DNA of 64,000 bases from Pseudeuparius sepicola (lineage: Eukaryota > Arthropoda > Insecta > Coleoptera > Anthribidae). The stretch is taken from contig OY987308.1 of the NCBI GenBank assembly GCA_963920635.1, positions 7,444,225 through 7,508,224 of the forward strand, read 5' to 3'. How positions within the stretch are numbered: the first letter of the stretch is position 1; each line of letters begins with the position of its first letter. This document shows positions 1 to 13,100 of the stretch, piece after piece. Made by a program: the position numbers and the translations under genes. The notes under the pieces were generated by a model. It did no database searches. It had not been told where the DNA came from and saw only the letters and a list, made by a program, of their open reading frames with translations.

Positions 1-262
1 GCCTTTTGTCGTATTTTATTGCCCTTTATTGAGAGTGTTTTTACCATTGAGCGCGTTTTTACCATTGAGCGTGTTTTTACGATTTGCACTAAGAAATTCA
101 GATAATGTGTGCCTGCGGCCGTTTCAGAAAAGTGGTCGGTATAGACAGGTACAATATTATGGGATTTCCTAAATAATATTCGGGGAATTCCGGGGATTCC
201 AAATCGGTCGTTATAGGAGGGTGGTCCTTTTATACAGGTGGTCACTAACAGGGGTTTTACTG
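1..262 (-). mobile_element. End of a pogo/Tc1-mariner-like DNA transposon, cut by the window edge
   Basis: Read on the minus strand, the segment begins at 262 with CAGTAAAACCCCTG directly after a TA dinucleotide (263-264). That is the arrangement seen at ends of pogo/Tigger-type Tc1-mariner elements. Short phrases such as ACGACCG and GACCACC recur, as expected for subterminal binding sites. The other end and any transposase lie outside the window, so the family assignment is an inference from the terminus alone. Confidence 0.35.
31..90. repeat. 18-bp tandem repeat, three units
   Basis: The phrase GAGCGTGTTTTTACCATT repeats with a period of 18 bp at 31, 49 and 67 with one or two changes per unit. 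It lies inside the truncated transposon end and is probably a minisatellite within that element. Confidence 0.7.
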
Positions 263-412
263 TAATACTATTTAAATAAGTTGTATATTATTTCCTGATA
301 ACATAATTTAAATTAGGGATTAAGAATCTCTCGATCAGTGTTGCCAGATGTACGATAATTATCGGTTTTGTACGATAATCGAAGGTTAGGTGCGATGCAC
401 GATATCGCATGT

Positions 413-488
413 ACAGGGTGACCCCCCAAAGAGTACCACCCCCCTTTATTTTCTTAATTTTAAGGTATTTTAACCGGAGAAAAGGCAA
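413..488. mobile_element. Fragment of the foldback element's arm
   Basis: This stretch begins ACAGGGTGACCCCCC and is nearly identical to the part of the neighbouring 490-1917 element that starts at about 629. The fragment stops right where that element begins, so it is a second, solo piece of the same family. Confidence 0.55.
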
Positions 489-489
489 A

Positions 490-1917
490 GTATGTATTTT
501 GTTTTATTAAGGCGAATATTGATATTTCTCGTAACATCACATGTTATAGGTATGTTAGTAAATATTTAGTGGTTTATTTTTAAATTTCATATATTTTGAT
601 CCAAGGTACTTTTTGGCATTATTGTACAGGGTGGCCCCCCAAAAAGTACCACCCTCCTTTATTTTCTTAATTTTAAGGTATTTTAACCGGAGAAAAGGCA
701 CTTCTTTAGCATTTTTTTCCAAATTTTCAGAATCTGCTGTCAAAAAAACAATTGAGCACCAAACAAAAAAGTTACGGACCTAACCACACTTTTTTGAAAG
801 TGAAGCCCAACTTTCTTTTCCATATTCGGATAGGCAACTGAAATCTCTATACGGCGATATATATACAGGGTGTCCCTGGATAGATGTCGGAATAGGTGTA
901 AATAACAAACAAAAAATTTGTTTGATCTTAAAATGTTGGAAATCACTCCTGCATGATCTCATAATGAGACGTAGGCAAAATAAGTTTAATTAATCAATAT
1001 ACAGGGTGATTTGGAGGTAGATTTGAAAATATGCCCAAGAGTAAACTACAATTATTTTCAAAGATATGAAAAACTTTTATAACGAAAAGTTGTTTGGAAT
1101 AAGGAGTTATCCCAGAATCCCAACTTTGGGGCGACTCGGCCTACTTTGATTATTTTCTCTTTTCGTTCTTAGTTATTTTAATATGGTTATTATTGTAATG
1201 CAATCTTAGGAAATAACAATAATTTGTCTTTTTTATTGGATTATTTCCTCTAATATTACATCCGAAGTAAACACATTTCCGGCCATCGCTTTAGTTTTAA
1301 CTGAACAGGTAAAAATAAAAAAAATATCGCACAAATAATCAAAGTAGGCCGAGCCGCCCAAGATTTGGAATTCTGGCATAACTCCTTATTCCAAACAAAT
1401 TTTCCTTATAAAAGTTTTTCATATCTTTGAAAATAATTTTAGTTTACTCTTGGGCATATTTTCAAATCTATCTCCAAAACACCCTGTATATTGATTAATT
1501 CGAGTTATTTTTTACACCGACAACTATCCAGAGATGTATATATATCGCCGTATAGAGATTTCAGTTGCCTATCCAAATATGGAAAAGAAAGTTGGGCTTC
1601 GCTTTCAAAAAAGTGGGGTTAGGTCCGTAACTTTTTTGTTTGATGCTCGATTGTTTTTTTGACGGCAGATTCTGAAAATTTGGAAAAAATGGTAAAGAAG
1701 TGCCTTTTCTCCGGTTAAAATACCTTAAAATTAAGAAAATAAAGGAGGGTGGTACTCTTTGGGGGGCCACCCTGTACAATAATGCCAAAAAGTACCTTGG
1801 ATCAAAATATATGAAATTTAAAAATAAACCACTAAATATTTACTAACATACCTATAACATGTGATGTTACGAGAAATATCAATATTCGCCTTAATAAAAC
1901 AAAATACCTACATACTT
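490..1917. mobile_element. Foldback (long inverted-repeat) element, about 1.4 kb
   Basis: The sequence from about 490 to 1165 reappears as its reverse complement from about 1335 to 1917, leaving an unpaired centre of roughly 170 bp. Matching landmarks include TATGTATTTTGTTTTATTA at the left end and its complement near 1893-1915, the ACAGGGTGGCCCCCC block (left) against GGGGGGCCACCCTGT (right), and CGGCGATATATATACAGGG against its complement near 1540. There is no coding capacity: open frames in the arms are mirror images of each other. The element is non-autonomous, and no superfamily can be assigned from the ends. Confidence 0.75.
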
Positions 1918-2208
1918 TGACTTTGAATGCTAAAAATTTCCTAGTCCTAATCTATATCTACCTAGTTTGGCAAGACTGTACCTAAATTGTATCGGGGAAA
2001 ATTATCTACAAGTTTACTAATTTAAATTTTTTTAAACACAAAACTTCTCTCCAGAAAATAAATATCTGCCATATCCAGCCCCCCGACCCTACGCCACTGA
2101 ATATAAGTTTGTTTTCTCATTGATAAAGTATTATTATTTAAAATAACTTTATATGCCGCCCTCTAATAAAGAAGCACCAATGACGTAAATCGTACGATAA
2201 TCTCTATA

Positions 2209-2773
2209 CAGTGAGCGGCTAAATTATGGAACAAATTCGATAAAATATATACAGGGCGAAAAAATTAAAAATCCTCTGACACGTCAAACTTAATTAATCC
2301 GACACATAAATCTTCTCTGTGACGTCAATAATTTCCCAGATATGACGTCATTGACGTTTTTTCAAATGCCAACCTATACTTCTGATAGCTGATAGTGCCA
2401 TTTGAAAGAGGGGGTCTTTCTGCATATGGCACATTAAATTTAACCGTATCTTACATAAGGATATTTTCGAGATAAATGGCTGCCCTTTCTTGCTTGCTCG
2501 TTTTTTTAACTCGAAAATATCCTTATGTAAGACACCATTAAATTTAATGTGCCATATACAAAAAGACCCCTTCTTTCAAATGGCACCCTCAGAAGTATAG
2601 GTTACCATTTGAAAAAAACGTCAATGACGTCATATCTGGGAAATTAATGATGGTACAAAGAAGATTTATATGTGGGAATGTGCGCATTTAAAGAGTAAGG
2701 TTGACGTGTCCGAGGATTTGTCTTGTCCTGTATATATTTTATCGAGTTTGTTCCATAATTTAGCCGCTCACTG
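2209..2773. mobile_element. Tc1/mariner-type MITE, 565 bp, palindromic
   Basis: The ends are CAGTGAGCGGCTAAATTATG and its exact complement, each flanked by TA (2207-2208 and 2774-2775). This is the target duplication of Tc1/mariner elements. The inverted repeats extend inward for most of the element, for example TTACATAAGGATATTTTCGA near 2452 against its complement near 2510. No transposase is present, so it is non-autonomous. Confidence 0.8.
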
Positions 2774-2776
2774 TAT

Positions 2777-3330
2777 ATAAAAATCAATGTTGATAAGTAT
2801 GCAAGTATGTAAGTATCTTTGTCCTTTATGCGCTCCTAAACCGCCCGTCCGATTGCGATGAAATTTTGGTGGGTTGTTGTGCGCACGCCCGGGAAGGTTT
2901 CTGAATTAGTACGACCATTTTACGATGCGCCATTTGGGCCCTATTTCCGATTTTGGGTTTCCGCGATTTGGCGACGCCACGGAGATCGCCCTGTATACAG
3001 AGATCTCGGCGGCCGAGACGGTCCGAAGACGAGATCGGGAGCGTGGGGCAATGTTGCCAGATCTACCAGCCGAGCGACCGGACCGTGTTACCGGATCTAC
3101 CGATTTCGCGGTAGATCTACGAATTTCAGGCGAATCTGTGCGATCTGCGGCGGCAGCGAACCCGCCGCAACGGTGTCAGACCTTCGAGGAGCCTCGCGCG
3201 AGCCCCATAAAATAAGCGAAGCCGCCGCGCGCCATAGGCAACGATAATTTCGTGGCCTTTCGATAATGATTTGATGTGGGAAATCTGGCAACACTGCTCT
3301 CGATCGGCAATGGCGGCAATCGGCCATTTA
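2777..3330. other. GC-rich repeat-like segment without a recognisable gene
   Basis: A GC-rich block in AT-rich surroundings begins with GCTCCTAAACCGCCCGTCCG and GATGAAATTTTGGTGGG, phrases that resemble the starts of dispersed insect repeats (Helitron or SINE-like). It carries short repeats of GATCTACC / GATCTACG near 3060-3120. Open frames of about 130 codons exist on both strands but have no recognisable domain and look like a by-product of the high GC content. Class unknown. Confidence 0.35.
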
Positions 3331-3529
3331 GTAATACGAGGTTATGTTAGCTATGTGTGATTGGTTTCTTCTGCAGTCGTGTCGTGTTTAGTTAGATACT
3401 TATAAACAAGTGTCGAGTTATAGTGTCATCTTCGTTACAGCTGAGGATAAGGAAACGCATCTTTATACCTTTGTGAAGTGGTAAGTATCTGATAAATTTG
3501 TTATACACTTTCTACAAACTACAGAGTGT

Positions 3530-5224
3530 TTACTTTTATTAGTGTATAAATCCTTAAAATCTTTATTTTTGAAGATAATCGACTGACCTTTTTTTGTTTG
3601 AACGACTTTTTTTATACGCTCGATTTTCAGCAGTACTACTCTAGCGATTTTTTATTCAAAATCTGACACCATAGCGTTAATTAGGATCCGTGAAAGTCCC
3701 CATAATATGCAAAATTTGAATACAGAATATACAGGGCATTCCATTCTACAGGTCTTAAGATGATGATTTCAAGACAGTTGAATATTAATCAAGACCTCTC
3801 AAAGTCCCCAATACTTACGTGAAATTTGCATCAACAATATGCAACGATCTACACGATCCCAAAGTTGAGCAATATGCTGAATTTTTTGAAAGAGTCAAGT
3901 GTGCCATGGTAATATGTAAAAACTGCTGAATGCTTTTTTTGTTTCTGTAAAAATTTCCAAATTGTAGATTATAATTGGTAGCCATTTCTACTCCAAAACA
4001 AGTTCTAATTTATTTTTAGCTTTGACCAAAAAATTAAAAATTTGGTACTCAACCGTGGCAGATACGAAAAAACATCAAGAGACACTTTTTGTTCAGAATC
4101 AATGGCTCTTTTAGAATAAAGTTTATTGTCGCTTGAAAAAAAAAACATGTAAAACGTTTAAAAAGTCCTCATTGTTGATATTTGTAGCCTTTGCGATCTA
4201 GTGACAGTAAAAGTTAATAGAAAAAATCTGTGCACGCCATTGGATTCAGCACCCCTCAAAACGAGCCTGTACGAAATTTTAACAAAAAATTTCAAGTAAT
4301 AAGTTTAGTCGTTTTTGCGATGAAATTTCTATTTTTTTGTTTACTTTTGTTCTGTATAAGTATAAGACCAATATTAACATCACCAAGTTGTTAACGTTTC
4401 ATTTTATTTGTTTTTTTCATGGCTAACTATGAATTTTTGAAAACAAATAAGTATACACCTACTTAATGTGTATTTTTAATTTTTCTTCAAAATCGTTATT
4501 ATTTGAATTTTTTTGGTAACATTTGGTACAGGTCCATTTTGAGGGCTGCTGAATCCAGTGGCGTGCACAGATTTTTTCTAGAAAAATCGCTAATATGATT
4601 AATTACAATTTTGCTGCTATAAACTGGCATAGTAGGCCTTGGATTTATTATAAGAGGCATTTTTGCTCAAAAAATGCAGTTTATCAAGCTCTAAAATTTA
4701 AAATAAAAATCCGGGTCAAATCGCACAATTAATGAACTTTTTGCAGGGTCACCCGAAAATAAATGGGTCACATTGTATGTATATGAATGGTAGGCAGATC
4801 ATTACTACCAAATTAAATTCTCAATATGCCGGACTCCAGGCATCCTTGGCGTAATTTGTGCGGAAAATTCGAAATTCTGTTTTTTTAAGAGTTTTTCTCG
4901 CGAAATTGTGGTTAAAAAATTTGAAAAAAATGCATAACCTTTATTAAAATTAGTGAGGATATTTGTTGAAACGACTGTCAATTTTTGGGTCATACATGGA
5001 ATGCCTTGTAAATTTTGCATATGGGGGTTTTGAGGGGTCCCGATTAACACTATAGTGTCAGATTTTAAATTTAAAAAAAAAACGCTAGAGGGGTACACTG
5101 AAAATCGGGGGTAAGTATAAAAAAAATTCGTAGATGGCCAGAAGACCTTTCAAACAAAAAAAAGTTCAGTCGATTATCTCGAAAAATAAAGATTGTAGGT
5201 TTTTATACACAAATAAAAGTATAT
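3530..5224. mobile_element. Foldback element, about 1.7 kb, with nested older repeats
   Basis: The left arm (about 3530-3755) returns as the reverse complement at about 4965-5224. Matched landmarks are TTTATTTTTGAAGATAATCGAC at the ends and TCTGACACCATAGCGTTAAT against the block near 5050. The same TCTGACACCA phrase occurs in the arms of the 26788-28038 element, so the two belong to one family. Inside, a second inverted pair (about 4220-4300 and 4500-4580, around CCATTGGATTCAGC) and a segment near 4630-4780 similar to the 20823-21209 MITE show nested insertions. No coding sequence was found. Confidence 0.65.
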
Positions 5225-5388
5225 TTTAAATAATAATTTAATTTGAACAGCTACAAAAAACATCGTTTTGTTGAATCGCATCTCAATACATTATTTATAA
5301 TTTGGATGCAGAATAAAGACATTGAAAAAACTACATTTTTAGGGTTACCAGCGTTGTTGTCAAGCGATTGCCACTGGCGCCAAAAATC

Positions 5389-8300
5389 ATGAAAACTCTG
5401 TCGAAGAAAACGGCATATGGCATAGCTGCCAACTTTTTAGTGGAAAATTGTCCTCAGTTTAATTTTCTACAAAACTTGGACGAGTCTCTGATAGTAAAAA
5501 TCGTAGGACAGTTTATGCACACGCAATATGGCTACAAATCAATGGTACGCCGATTAATATATAGAGACAAGGGTTTTGGAAGGTACTACCTCAAATTTGT
5601 AGGAGCTAAAGACATAAAATCAAGCGAGAAGCCCATTTTTAATCAAGACAACCTGAAATTTTGCCTTGAAAGACTTAATATTTGGAATCTTAAATGCTAC
5701 AGATCCGGAGATTCTAAATATGACTCTGTCTGTAAACACTTTTGGATGAAGAATAATATTAAGAATAGAATTAAAATATATTCAATGTGGAATCGATTGA
5801 AGTTACATGACAAGGCAGAAGTAGATTTACCGTGTTCATTAATTACTAAGCAAAGCATCAAAAATGAGTTGACTTTATCCAGCGATGAAGAAAACATTAA
5901 TACGGACGTGGACACGAAGACAAACAGCGGCGCCATTTGTGATGCATACAGTAACGATCTATGTATTCTTTGCATCTGTTGAATGATCATACAAATATTT
6001 TAATGACTCAAATTTTAGATATGCCTTTTGTATTAGACAATAAGGATCATTCGAGCTCCAACTTTCAGGAGGGAAAGGACGCTTTGAATCCACCGAATTT
6101 GCAGAAATTGTCTCCAGCAGATTGGGATTTAAGTCCATTTACTCAGGTCCGCCTTGAAGAAAATAAGCCACAAAGTTTTCCGTGTAGTACCCCAACAACT
6201 GCATTTGAAAAAGAATCGATCCAACAATTGTTACAGTCAATAAATCCGCATGATATAAACGAGAATTTAGAAACTTTTAGTGATAAGGGCATAAATCAAG
6301 AACAAAAAGTAGATACAACTCCCCAAAATTTATATATACCAAAAGAAATATTAAATTTATCAAGCCCATCAACATCCGCAGGTTTACTACCACCAAATGC
6401 TCGAAATATATATCCAGCTTCAATTTCACATAAATATGGCGAATGCAATAATTTAGAAGGCTCATTTGTGATCGATCATAGAGCATTTGATAAAATTTTT
6501 GAAAACGGACATTTAATTTCTAAAAACTACCCTTACCTTTTAAGAAACCGAATTTTTAAATATGTCAACAATACTTGCATTTTTGTATTTAAATATGTTA
6601 AATACTTGAAAAAATCAGACGAAATACATGTGTTTTCAAAATGTAAACACATAAGTTGTAAAAAATTCAAATGTATTTTACATATAAATACAAGAAATGT
6701 AAATGTGTTCAGTACCTCTTTCCATTTTAGCCATAAAATCTCACAAACTTCCCAAGTAAGGGGTGTCGAGAGGAATATTTTTAAAAAGTCGCTATTACAT
6801 AGGAAGGCTTTTGATTTTAAAAAAGAAAAATTATTGATGGCGAATAAAAAAGTTATTTACCATGCTAAGCATTTACAAGGCATAAAATCTGACTCGACAA
6901 TCAGAAAAATTAAATCTGAAGCTTCTTCTCAACTTGATAGAAATAAAGATGACATAATTGATCTTATTAGGATGCAAGCAGAACATCCCGATTACATAAG
7001 AGAAATAAGCATACCGTTTAGTGTCAAGGTATATAGTGTAGAGCAACTGAAAGTATTAAAGGCGGAAAGTAAGGACTGTTTACCAGTAATATATTTTGAC
7101 GCTACAGGGAATATTGTGAGAAAACCTAATAGCAATTGTAAAAGAATTTATTTTTATACAGCAGTTATAAAAGTTAAAATATCCAAACGAATATTTCCGA
7201 TTTTCTCAATGGTATCTGCCATGCACGATTCGAATGCTATATTCAAGCTTTTTCATGATTTCAGGTATTTTTGCGAGTTTTATAATTTTTGGCCTGCATT
7301 TTCAACAGTTGTAACCGACTTTTCGTTCGCAAATTTACACGCAATTTCCAAAGCTTTAAATCGAATGACTCTTCCTGAATATATTCAAAGATGCTACAAT
7401 GCAATACATTTTCCATCAGATTTTGCACAACCAGAGATATTAATTGTTTTATGCTGTTCCCATTTTATGAAAATGGTTTCTAAAGACGTCGACAATATAT
7501 CGAGAAATGATGAGCAACGGCTTTATTTTAAAGATTTAGTTGCACTAGCAATATTAATAGACAATATCGAAAGTTTAAATATTTTTATGCAAAACGTAGC
7601 GGTTTTACTTTCCTCTAAATTTCAAAGTCAGCATGTAACCGACGCTATTAAAACTTTATCAAATATTACACTTAATATGAATTATAAAAATGTTTCAGAT
7701 GAGTTGGGCATAAAAGAACAAGATCCAATTGATTTTAAAGCGGAACAAGGGATCTTTAAGTCCAGCCCATTTTTTAAGAAATATTGTACAATATTAAATG
7801 CAGTATGGCACTTGACTGAAAACGAATCAGGATTGCCCAATATATTCTTCAATGAAGACTTCTTTTCGATCATATTAGACAAATATATTCCTTTATTCCC
7901 TTTGTGGTCATCTGTGATGTTTAAGGAAAAGAAGACATTGAGCAACTCAGTTGTGGAAAATTACTTCGGTCAACTAAAGGGTATTACATTAGGCGGAGAA
8001 AGAAATCTAAAATGTTCAAGATTTTTAAGGCTGTTAAGAAGAGATGTTTTGGCCTTAAAAGTTGAAGTGGATTTCAAGATTCCCAAAAGTAGACTAGCAC
8101 AGGAAAATACAGATGAAAAATGTTCACAAGAATTCTGGAATAAAAAATGTAAAAAAATTGGCACACATTTTGAAGGAAAATATTTACAAACTGCTAGTGG
8201 TGTTTTATGTAACAAGCCCAATTTACACGAAAGATCGCTTCCTGAAATTTGTGTGGCTTATCTACATAAAAACGCTCTTTCGGAAAAAGAAAAACAGGAT

Positions 8301-9782
8301 GTAGAAGCGAACACCAGACAGCAAAACTTATGCGAGAGATGGAAAGCCGAACGACGTATACGCATAACGGCCTCGAATTTCGGGAAAATATGTAAATTAA
8401 AAAATGAGATAAGCTATAAAGGAATAGTTCAGAGTATCGTAGGTCGCGGAATCGTACGCACACCAGCCATGGAGTATGGCATAATAAACGAAAATGTTGC
8501 TCGTGATTTATATTCTAAAATAAAAAAAGTTACCGTTCAAGTATCAGGATTAGTTGTCCATAAAACTTATCCCTTTATAGCTGCATCTCCAGATGGTCTT
8601 GTCGGAGAAGATGGAGTTCTGGAAATTAAATGCCCATACAAAATTAAAGATGAGAATCCCAATCAATGTGCCATAGATTTTTTAAATAAAAAGGGAGAAC
8701 TCAGTACAACACACAATTATTATTACCAAATACAGGGTTTATTGGAAGTTACGGATAGATGCTGGTGTGATTTAATAATTTATTCCAGAAAAGGCATCAA
8801 AGTAATAAGGATCAATAGAAACAAGAATTTTTGGAATATGAATGAAGGAAAATTAACCTCTTTTTATTTTTTTCATTTATTGCCAGAGCTCGTGTTACCA
8901 CACTGCAAATTAACAACAGAAGAAAAAAAGTGGAGAACTGAAAAAGACTTGTGTTTCTTCAAAAACGGATTGGTCAGTGACGTAAACTATTATAAAGAAC
9001 TGAAAAGCAAGAGATTATATACAGTGAGTGTACTGGAAGAAATAGAATATTCAATAAAAGAATTGCTAATCGATGACTTTTTATCATTAAATGAAAAACA
9101 ATTGTTGTCAAGTTTTGTCGTCGACCATTCCTTATTTTTATTGAACAAAAACAATACATTTCAACTTTTTTCTGTAGAAAAGAGTTCATTAATATTTGGA
9201 GATATTCAATTACACGAAAATTTTTTGGCCAGTATAATCCTTGAACATGAAAAAGTCGCAATGCCCATTGAAAGAAATGCCCACTACCTTTTGGCAATAG
9301 CTAATTTTAAGGATAAATCATTCACATTTATAGATTCCATAGGTAGAGAAAAAGATACTGTGAATTATTACATGGAGAAATTTCTCACTTTTTTAAAATT
9401 AATAAATGCAGACTTCAGTGGTTGGACACTGTTAACCCAGAACCACATTTTGCAAGAAGATGCATTCAACTGTGGAGTCTTATTAATATATTATTTTCGA
9501 CAGATATTAAGAAACGAAAGTTTAACTATACCCGTGGATCTTAATAAATATAGATTGGAAATAAAACATATGCTTTTAGAAGATTCGTGTGATGTGTCAT
9601 TCAGATGTTTTTTTTGTTCACAATCTTTACCATTAGAAAACACAAACCGTTATTTTCAATGTAATATTTGCAAAAGAGGTACCCACATAAAATGTTTACT
9701 AGACAATAAAGATATAAGGAACGGATTAACAATAAATGAAAAAACTTTGAATGGTTTATGTGATCTATGTAGGATTAATTAG
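5389..9782 (+). CDS. Multidomain transposase: DDE core + YqaJ nuclease + Ulp1 protease + zinc domain
   Basis: Two exons (5389-5950 and 6019-9782) joined by a 68-bp GT-AG phase-1 intron give about 1441 residues without a break. The N-terminal ~190 residues are unrecognised. A DDE-like core follows, with D548 (FDATG), D621 (VTDFS) and E834 (VVENYFGQ) as candidate catalytic residues. Residues ~990-1130 look like a YqaJ/lambda-exonuclease PD-(D/E)XK nuclease with D1046 (SPDGL) and E1056-x-K1058 (EIKCPY). Residues ~1270-1345 look like a C48/Ulp1 cysteine protease with H1276, D1293 and C1339 (NCG). The tail holds paired Cys residues plus a THIKC motif, like a PHD or RING finger. The mix recalls the MULE/Zisupton (KDZ) group, where Ulp1 domains are known; this superfamily placement is an inference. 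Everything is in frame, so the element may be young or the gene domesticated. The first ATG is at 5389. Confidence 0.75.
5951..6018 (+). other. Predicted 68-bp intron of the multidomain transposase gene
   Basis: The donor GTAACG follows position 5950 and the acceptor ATTTTAG ends at 6018. The upstream frame leaves one base and the downstream frame needs exactly two, so splicing joins two long open frames that otherwise overlap out of phase. The upstream frame would stop at 5982 without splicing. Confidence 0.7.
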
Positions 9783-10104
9783 TTTCGATGTTTGTTCAAT
9801 AGGTATTTTTAGTTTTAGTAGATTTAGTTTCATCCCTGTTGAGTATAATATTTTATATTTTTGTTCCTTTTTTGGACATATTGGATTTTATAAAACCAAG
9901 ACTAAGCTTTTCGTGATTTGTTACTAATGGATTATATATTTTTTGTTCTTTCTACTTTTAGTTTTGTTTTGTTTATATCTACACGTTAACTACATGTGCA
10001 TATTATGTACACAAACGTTTTTATATTTGTATATAAGAGAATATGAGAAAACACTGATTTTGTTAATATGTCTATGAAGTATTTTTATTACCTTCCTAAA
10101 TTTA
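9783..10104. other. AT-rich spacer, nothing recognised
   Basis: This is the 3' flank of the multidomain transposase gene up to the start of the satellite. It is T-rich on the plus strand with no open frame of note. No terminal inverted repeat could be matched to the upstream side of the gene by eye. Confidence 0.5.
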
Positions 10105-13100
10105 GAGTTCGCCCTTAGAACGACCCTTCGGACGGACTGCAAGAGATTTTCGCGTGCGGCCCTTTTCTCCACTCTAAAGCAGTAACTCACCCTGAAAATA
10201 TCAACCTGATATTCGAACGCCTAGTGTGTTTGCCGAATTTTTTAATTTTCCGGAGTTCGCCCTTAGAACGACCCTTCGGATGGACTGTAAGATATTTTCG
10301 CGTGCGGCACTTTTCTCCACTCTAAAGGAGTAACTCACCCTGAAAATATCAACCTGATATTCGAACGCCTAGTGTATTTGCCGAATTTTTTAAATTTCCG
10401 AAGTTCGCCCTTAGAACGACCCTTCGAACGGACTGCAAGAGATTTTCGCGTGCGGCCCTTTTCTCCACTCTAAAGCAGTAACTCACCCTGAAAATATCAA
10501 CCTGATATTCGAACGCCTAGTGTGTTTGCCGAATTTTTTATTTTTCCGGAGTTCGCCCTTAGAACGACCCTTCGGATGGACTGTAAGATATTTTCGCGTG
10601 CGGCACTTTTCTCCACTCTAAAGGAGTAACTCACCCTGAAAATATCAACCTGATATTCGAACGCCTAGTGTATTTGCCGAATTTTTTAAATTTCCGAAGT
10701 TCGCCCTTAGAACGACCCTTCGAACGGACTGCAAGAGATTTTCGCGTGCGGCCCTTTTCTCCACTCTAAAGCAGTAACTCACCCTGAAAATATCAACCTG
10801 ATATTCGAACGCCTAGTGTGTTTGCCGAATTTTTTATTTTTCCGGAGTTCGCCCTTAGAACGACCCTTCGGATGGACTGTAAGATATTTTCGCGTGCGGC
10901 ACTTTTCTCCACTCTAAAGGAGTCGCTCACCCTGAAAATATCAACCTGATATTCTGACGCCTAATGTGTTTGCAGCATTTTTTAAATTTCCCGAGTTCGC
11001 CCTTAGAACGACCCTTCGGACGGACTGCAAGAGATTTTCGCGTGCGGCCCTTTTCTCCACTCTAAAGCAGTAACTCACCCTGAAAATATCAACCTGATAT
11101 TCGAACGCCTAGTGTGTTTGCCGAATTTTTTATTTTTCCGGAGTTCGCCCTTAGAACGACCCTTCGGATGGACTGTAAGATATTTTCGCGTGCGGCACTT
11201 TTCTCCACTCTAAAGGAGTAACTCACCCTGAAAATATCAACCTGATATTCGAACGCCTAGTGTATTTGCCGAATTTTTTAAATTTCCGAAGTTCGCCCTT
11301 AGAACGACCCTTCGAACGGACTGTAAGAGGTTTTCGCGTGCGGCCCCTTTCTCCACTCTAAAGGAGTAACTCACCCTGAAAATATCAACCTGATATTCGA
11401 ACGCCTAGTGTATTTGCCGAATTTTTTAAATTTCCGAAGTTCGCCCTTAGAACGACCCTTCGAACGGACTGTAAGAGGTTTTCGCGTGCGGCCCCTTTCT
11501 CCACTCTAAAGGAGTAACTCACCCTGAAAATATCAGCTTGATATTCGAACGCCTAGTGTGTTTGCCGAATTATTTTAAATTTCCGGAGTTCTCCCTTAGA
11601 ACGACCCTTCAGACGGACTGCAAGAGATTTTCGCGTGCGGCCCTTTTCTCCACTCTAAAGCAGTAACTCACCCTGAAAATATCAACCTGATATTCGAACG
11701 CCTAGTGTGTTTGCCGAATTTTTTATTTTTCCGGAGTTCGCCCTTAGAACGACCCTTCGGATGGACTGTAAGATATTTTCGCGTGCGGCACTTTTCTCCA
11801 CTCTAAAGGAGTCGCTCACCCTGAAAATATCAACCTGATATTCTGACGCCTAATGTGTTTGCAGCATTTTTTAAATTTCCCGAGTTCGCCCTTAGAACGA
11901 CCCTTCGGACGGACTGCAAGAGATTTTCGCGTGCGGCCCTTTTCTCCACTCTAAAGCAGTAACTCACCCTGAAAATATCAACCTGATATTCGAACGCCTA
12001 GTGTGTTTGCCGAATTTTTTATTTTTCCGGAGTTCGCCCTTAGAACGACCCTTCGGATGGACTGTAAGATATTTTCGCGTGCGGCACTTTTCTCCACTCT
12101 AAAGGAGTCGCTCACCCTGAAAATATCAACCTGATATTCTGACGCCTAATGTGTTTGCAGCATTTTTTAAATTTCCCGAGTTCGCCCTTAGAACGACCCT
12201 TCGGACGGACTGCAAGAGATTTTCGCGTGCGGCCCTTTTCTCCACTCTAAAGCAGTAACTCACCCTGAAAATATCAACCTGATATTCGAACGCCTAGTGT
12301 GTTTGCCGAATTTTTTATTTTTCCGGAGTTCGCCCTTAGAACGACCCTTCGGATGGACTGTAAGATATTTTCGCGTGCGGCACTTTTCTCCACTCTAAAG
12401 GAGTAACTCACCCTGAAAATATCAACCTGATATTCGAACGCCTAGTGTATTTGCCGAATTTTTTAAATTTCCGAAGTTCGCCCTTAGAACGACCCTTCGA
12501 ACGGACTGTAAGAGGTTTTCGCGTGCGGCCCCTTTCTCCACTCTAAAGGAGTAACTCACCCTGAAAATATCAGCTTGATATTCGAACGCCTAGTGTGTTT
12601 GCCGAATTTTTTATTTTTCCGGAGTTCGCCCTTAGAACGACCCTTCGGATGGACTGTAAGATATTTTCGCGTGCGGCACTTTTCTCCACTCTAAAGGAGT
12701 AACTCACCCTGAAAATATCAACCTGATATTCGAACGCCTAGTGTATTTGCCGAATTTCGCCCTTAGAACGACCCTTCGAACGGACTGTAAGAGGTTTTCG
12801 CGTGCGGCCCCTTTCTCCACTCTAAAGGAGTAACTCACCCTGAAAATATCAACCTGATATTCGAACGCCTAGTGTATTTGCCGAATTTTTTAAATTTCCG
12901 AAGTTCGCCCTTAGAACGACCCTTCGAACGGACTGTAAGAGGTTTTCGCGTGCGGCCCCTTTCTCCACTCTAAAGGAGTAACTCACCCTGAAAATATCAG
13001 CTTGATATTCGAACGCCTAGTGTGTTTGCCGAATTATTTTAAATTTCCGGAGTTCTCCCTTAGAACGACCCTTCAGACGGACTGCAAGAGATTTTCGCGT

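Noticed and set aside
1561..1788. Open frames in the arms of the 490-1917 element, such as 1561-1788 and 555-743
   Set aside because: They are reverse-complement images of each other in a foldback element and have no protein similarity that I recognise.
2858..3327. Overlapping frames of 76-129 codons on both strands
   Set aside because: They lie in a GC-rich segment where stop codons are rare, with no domain and no start context; probably not coding.
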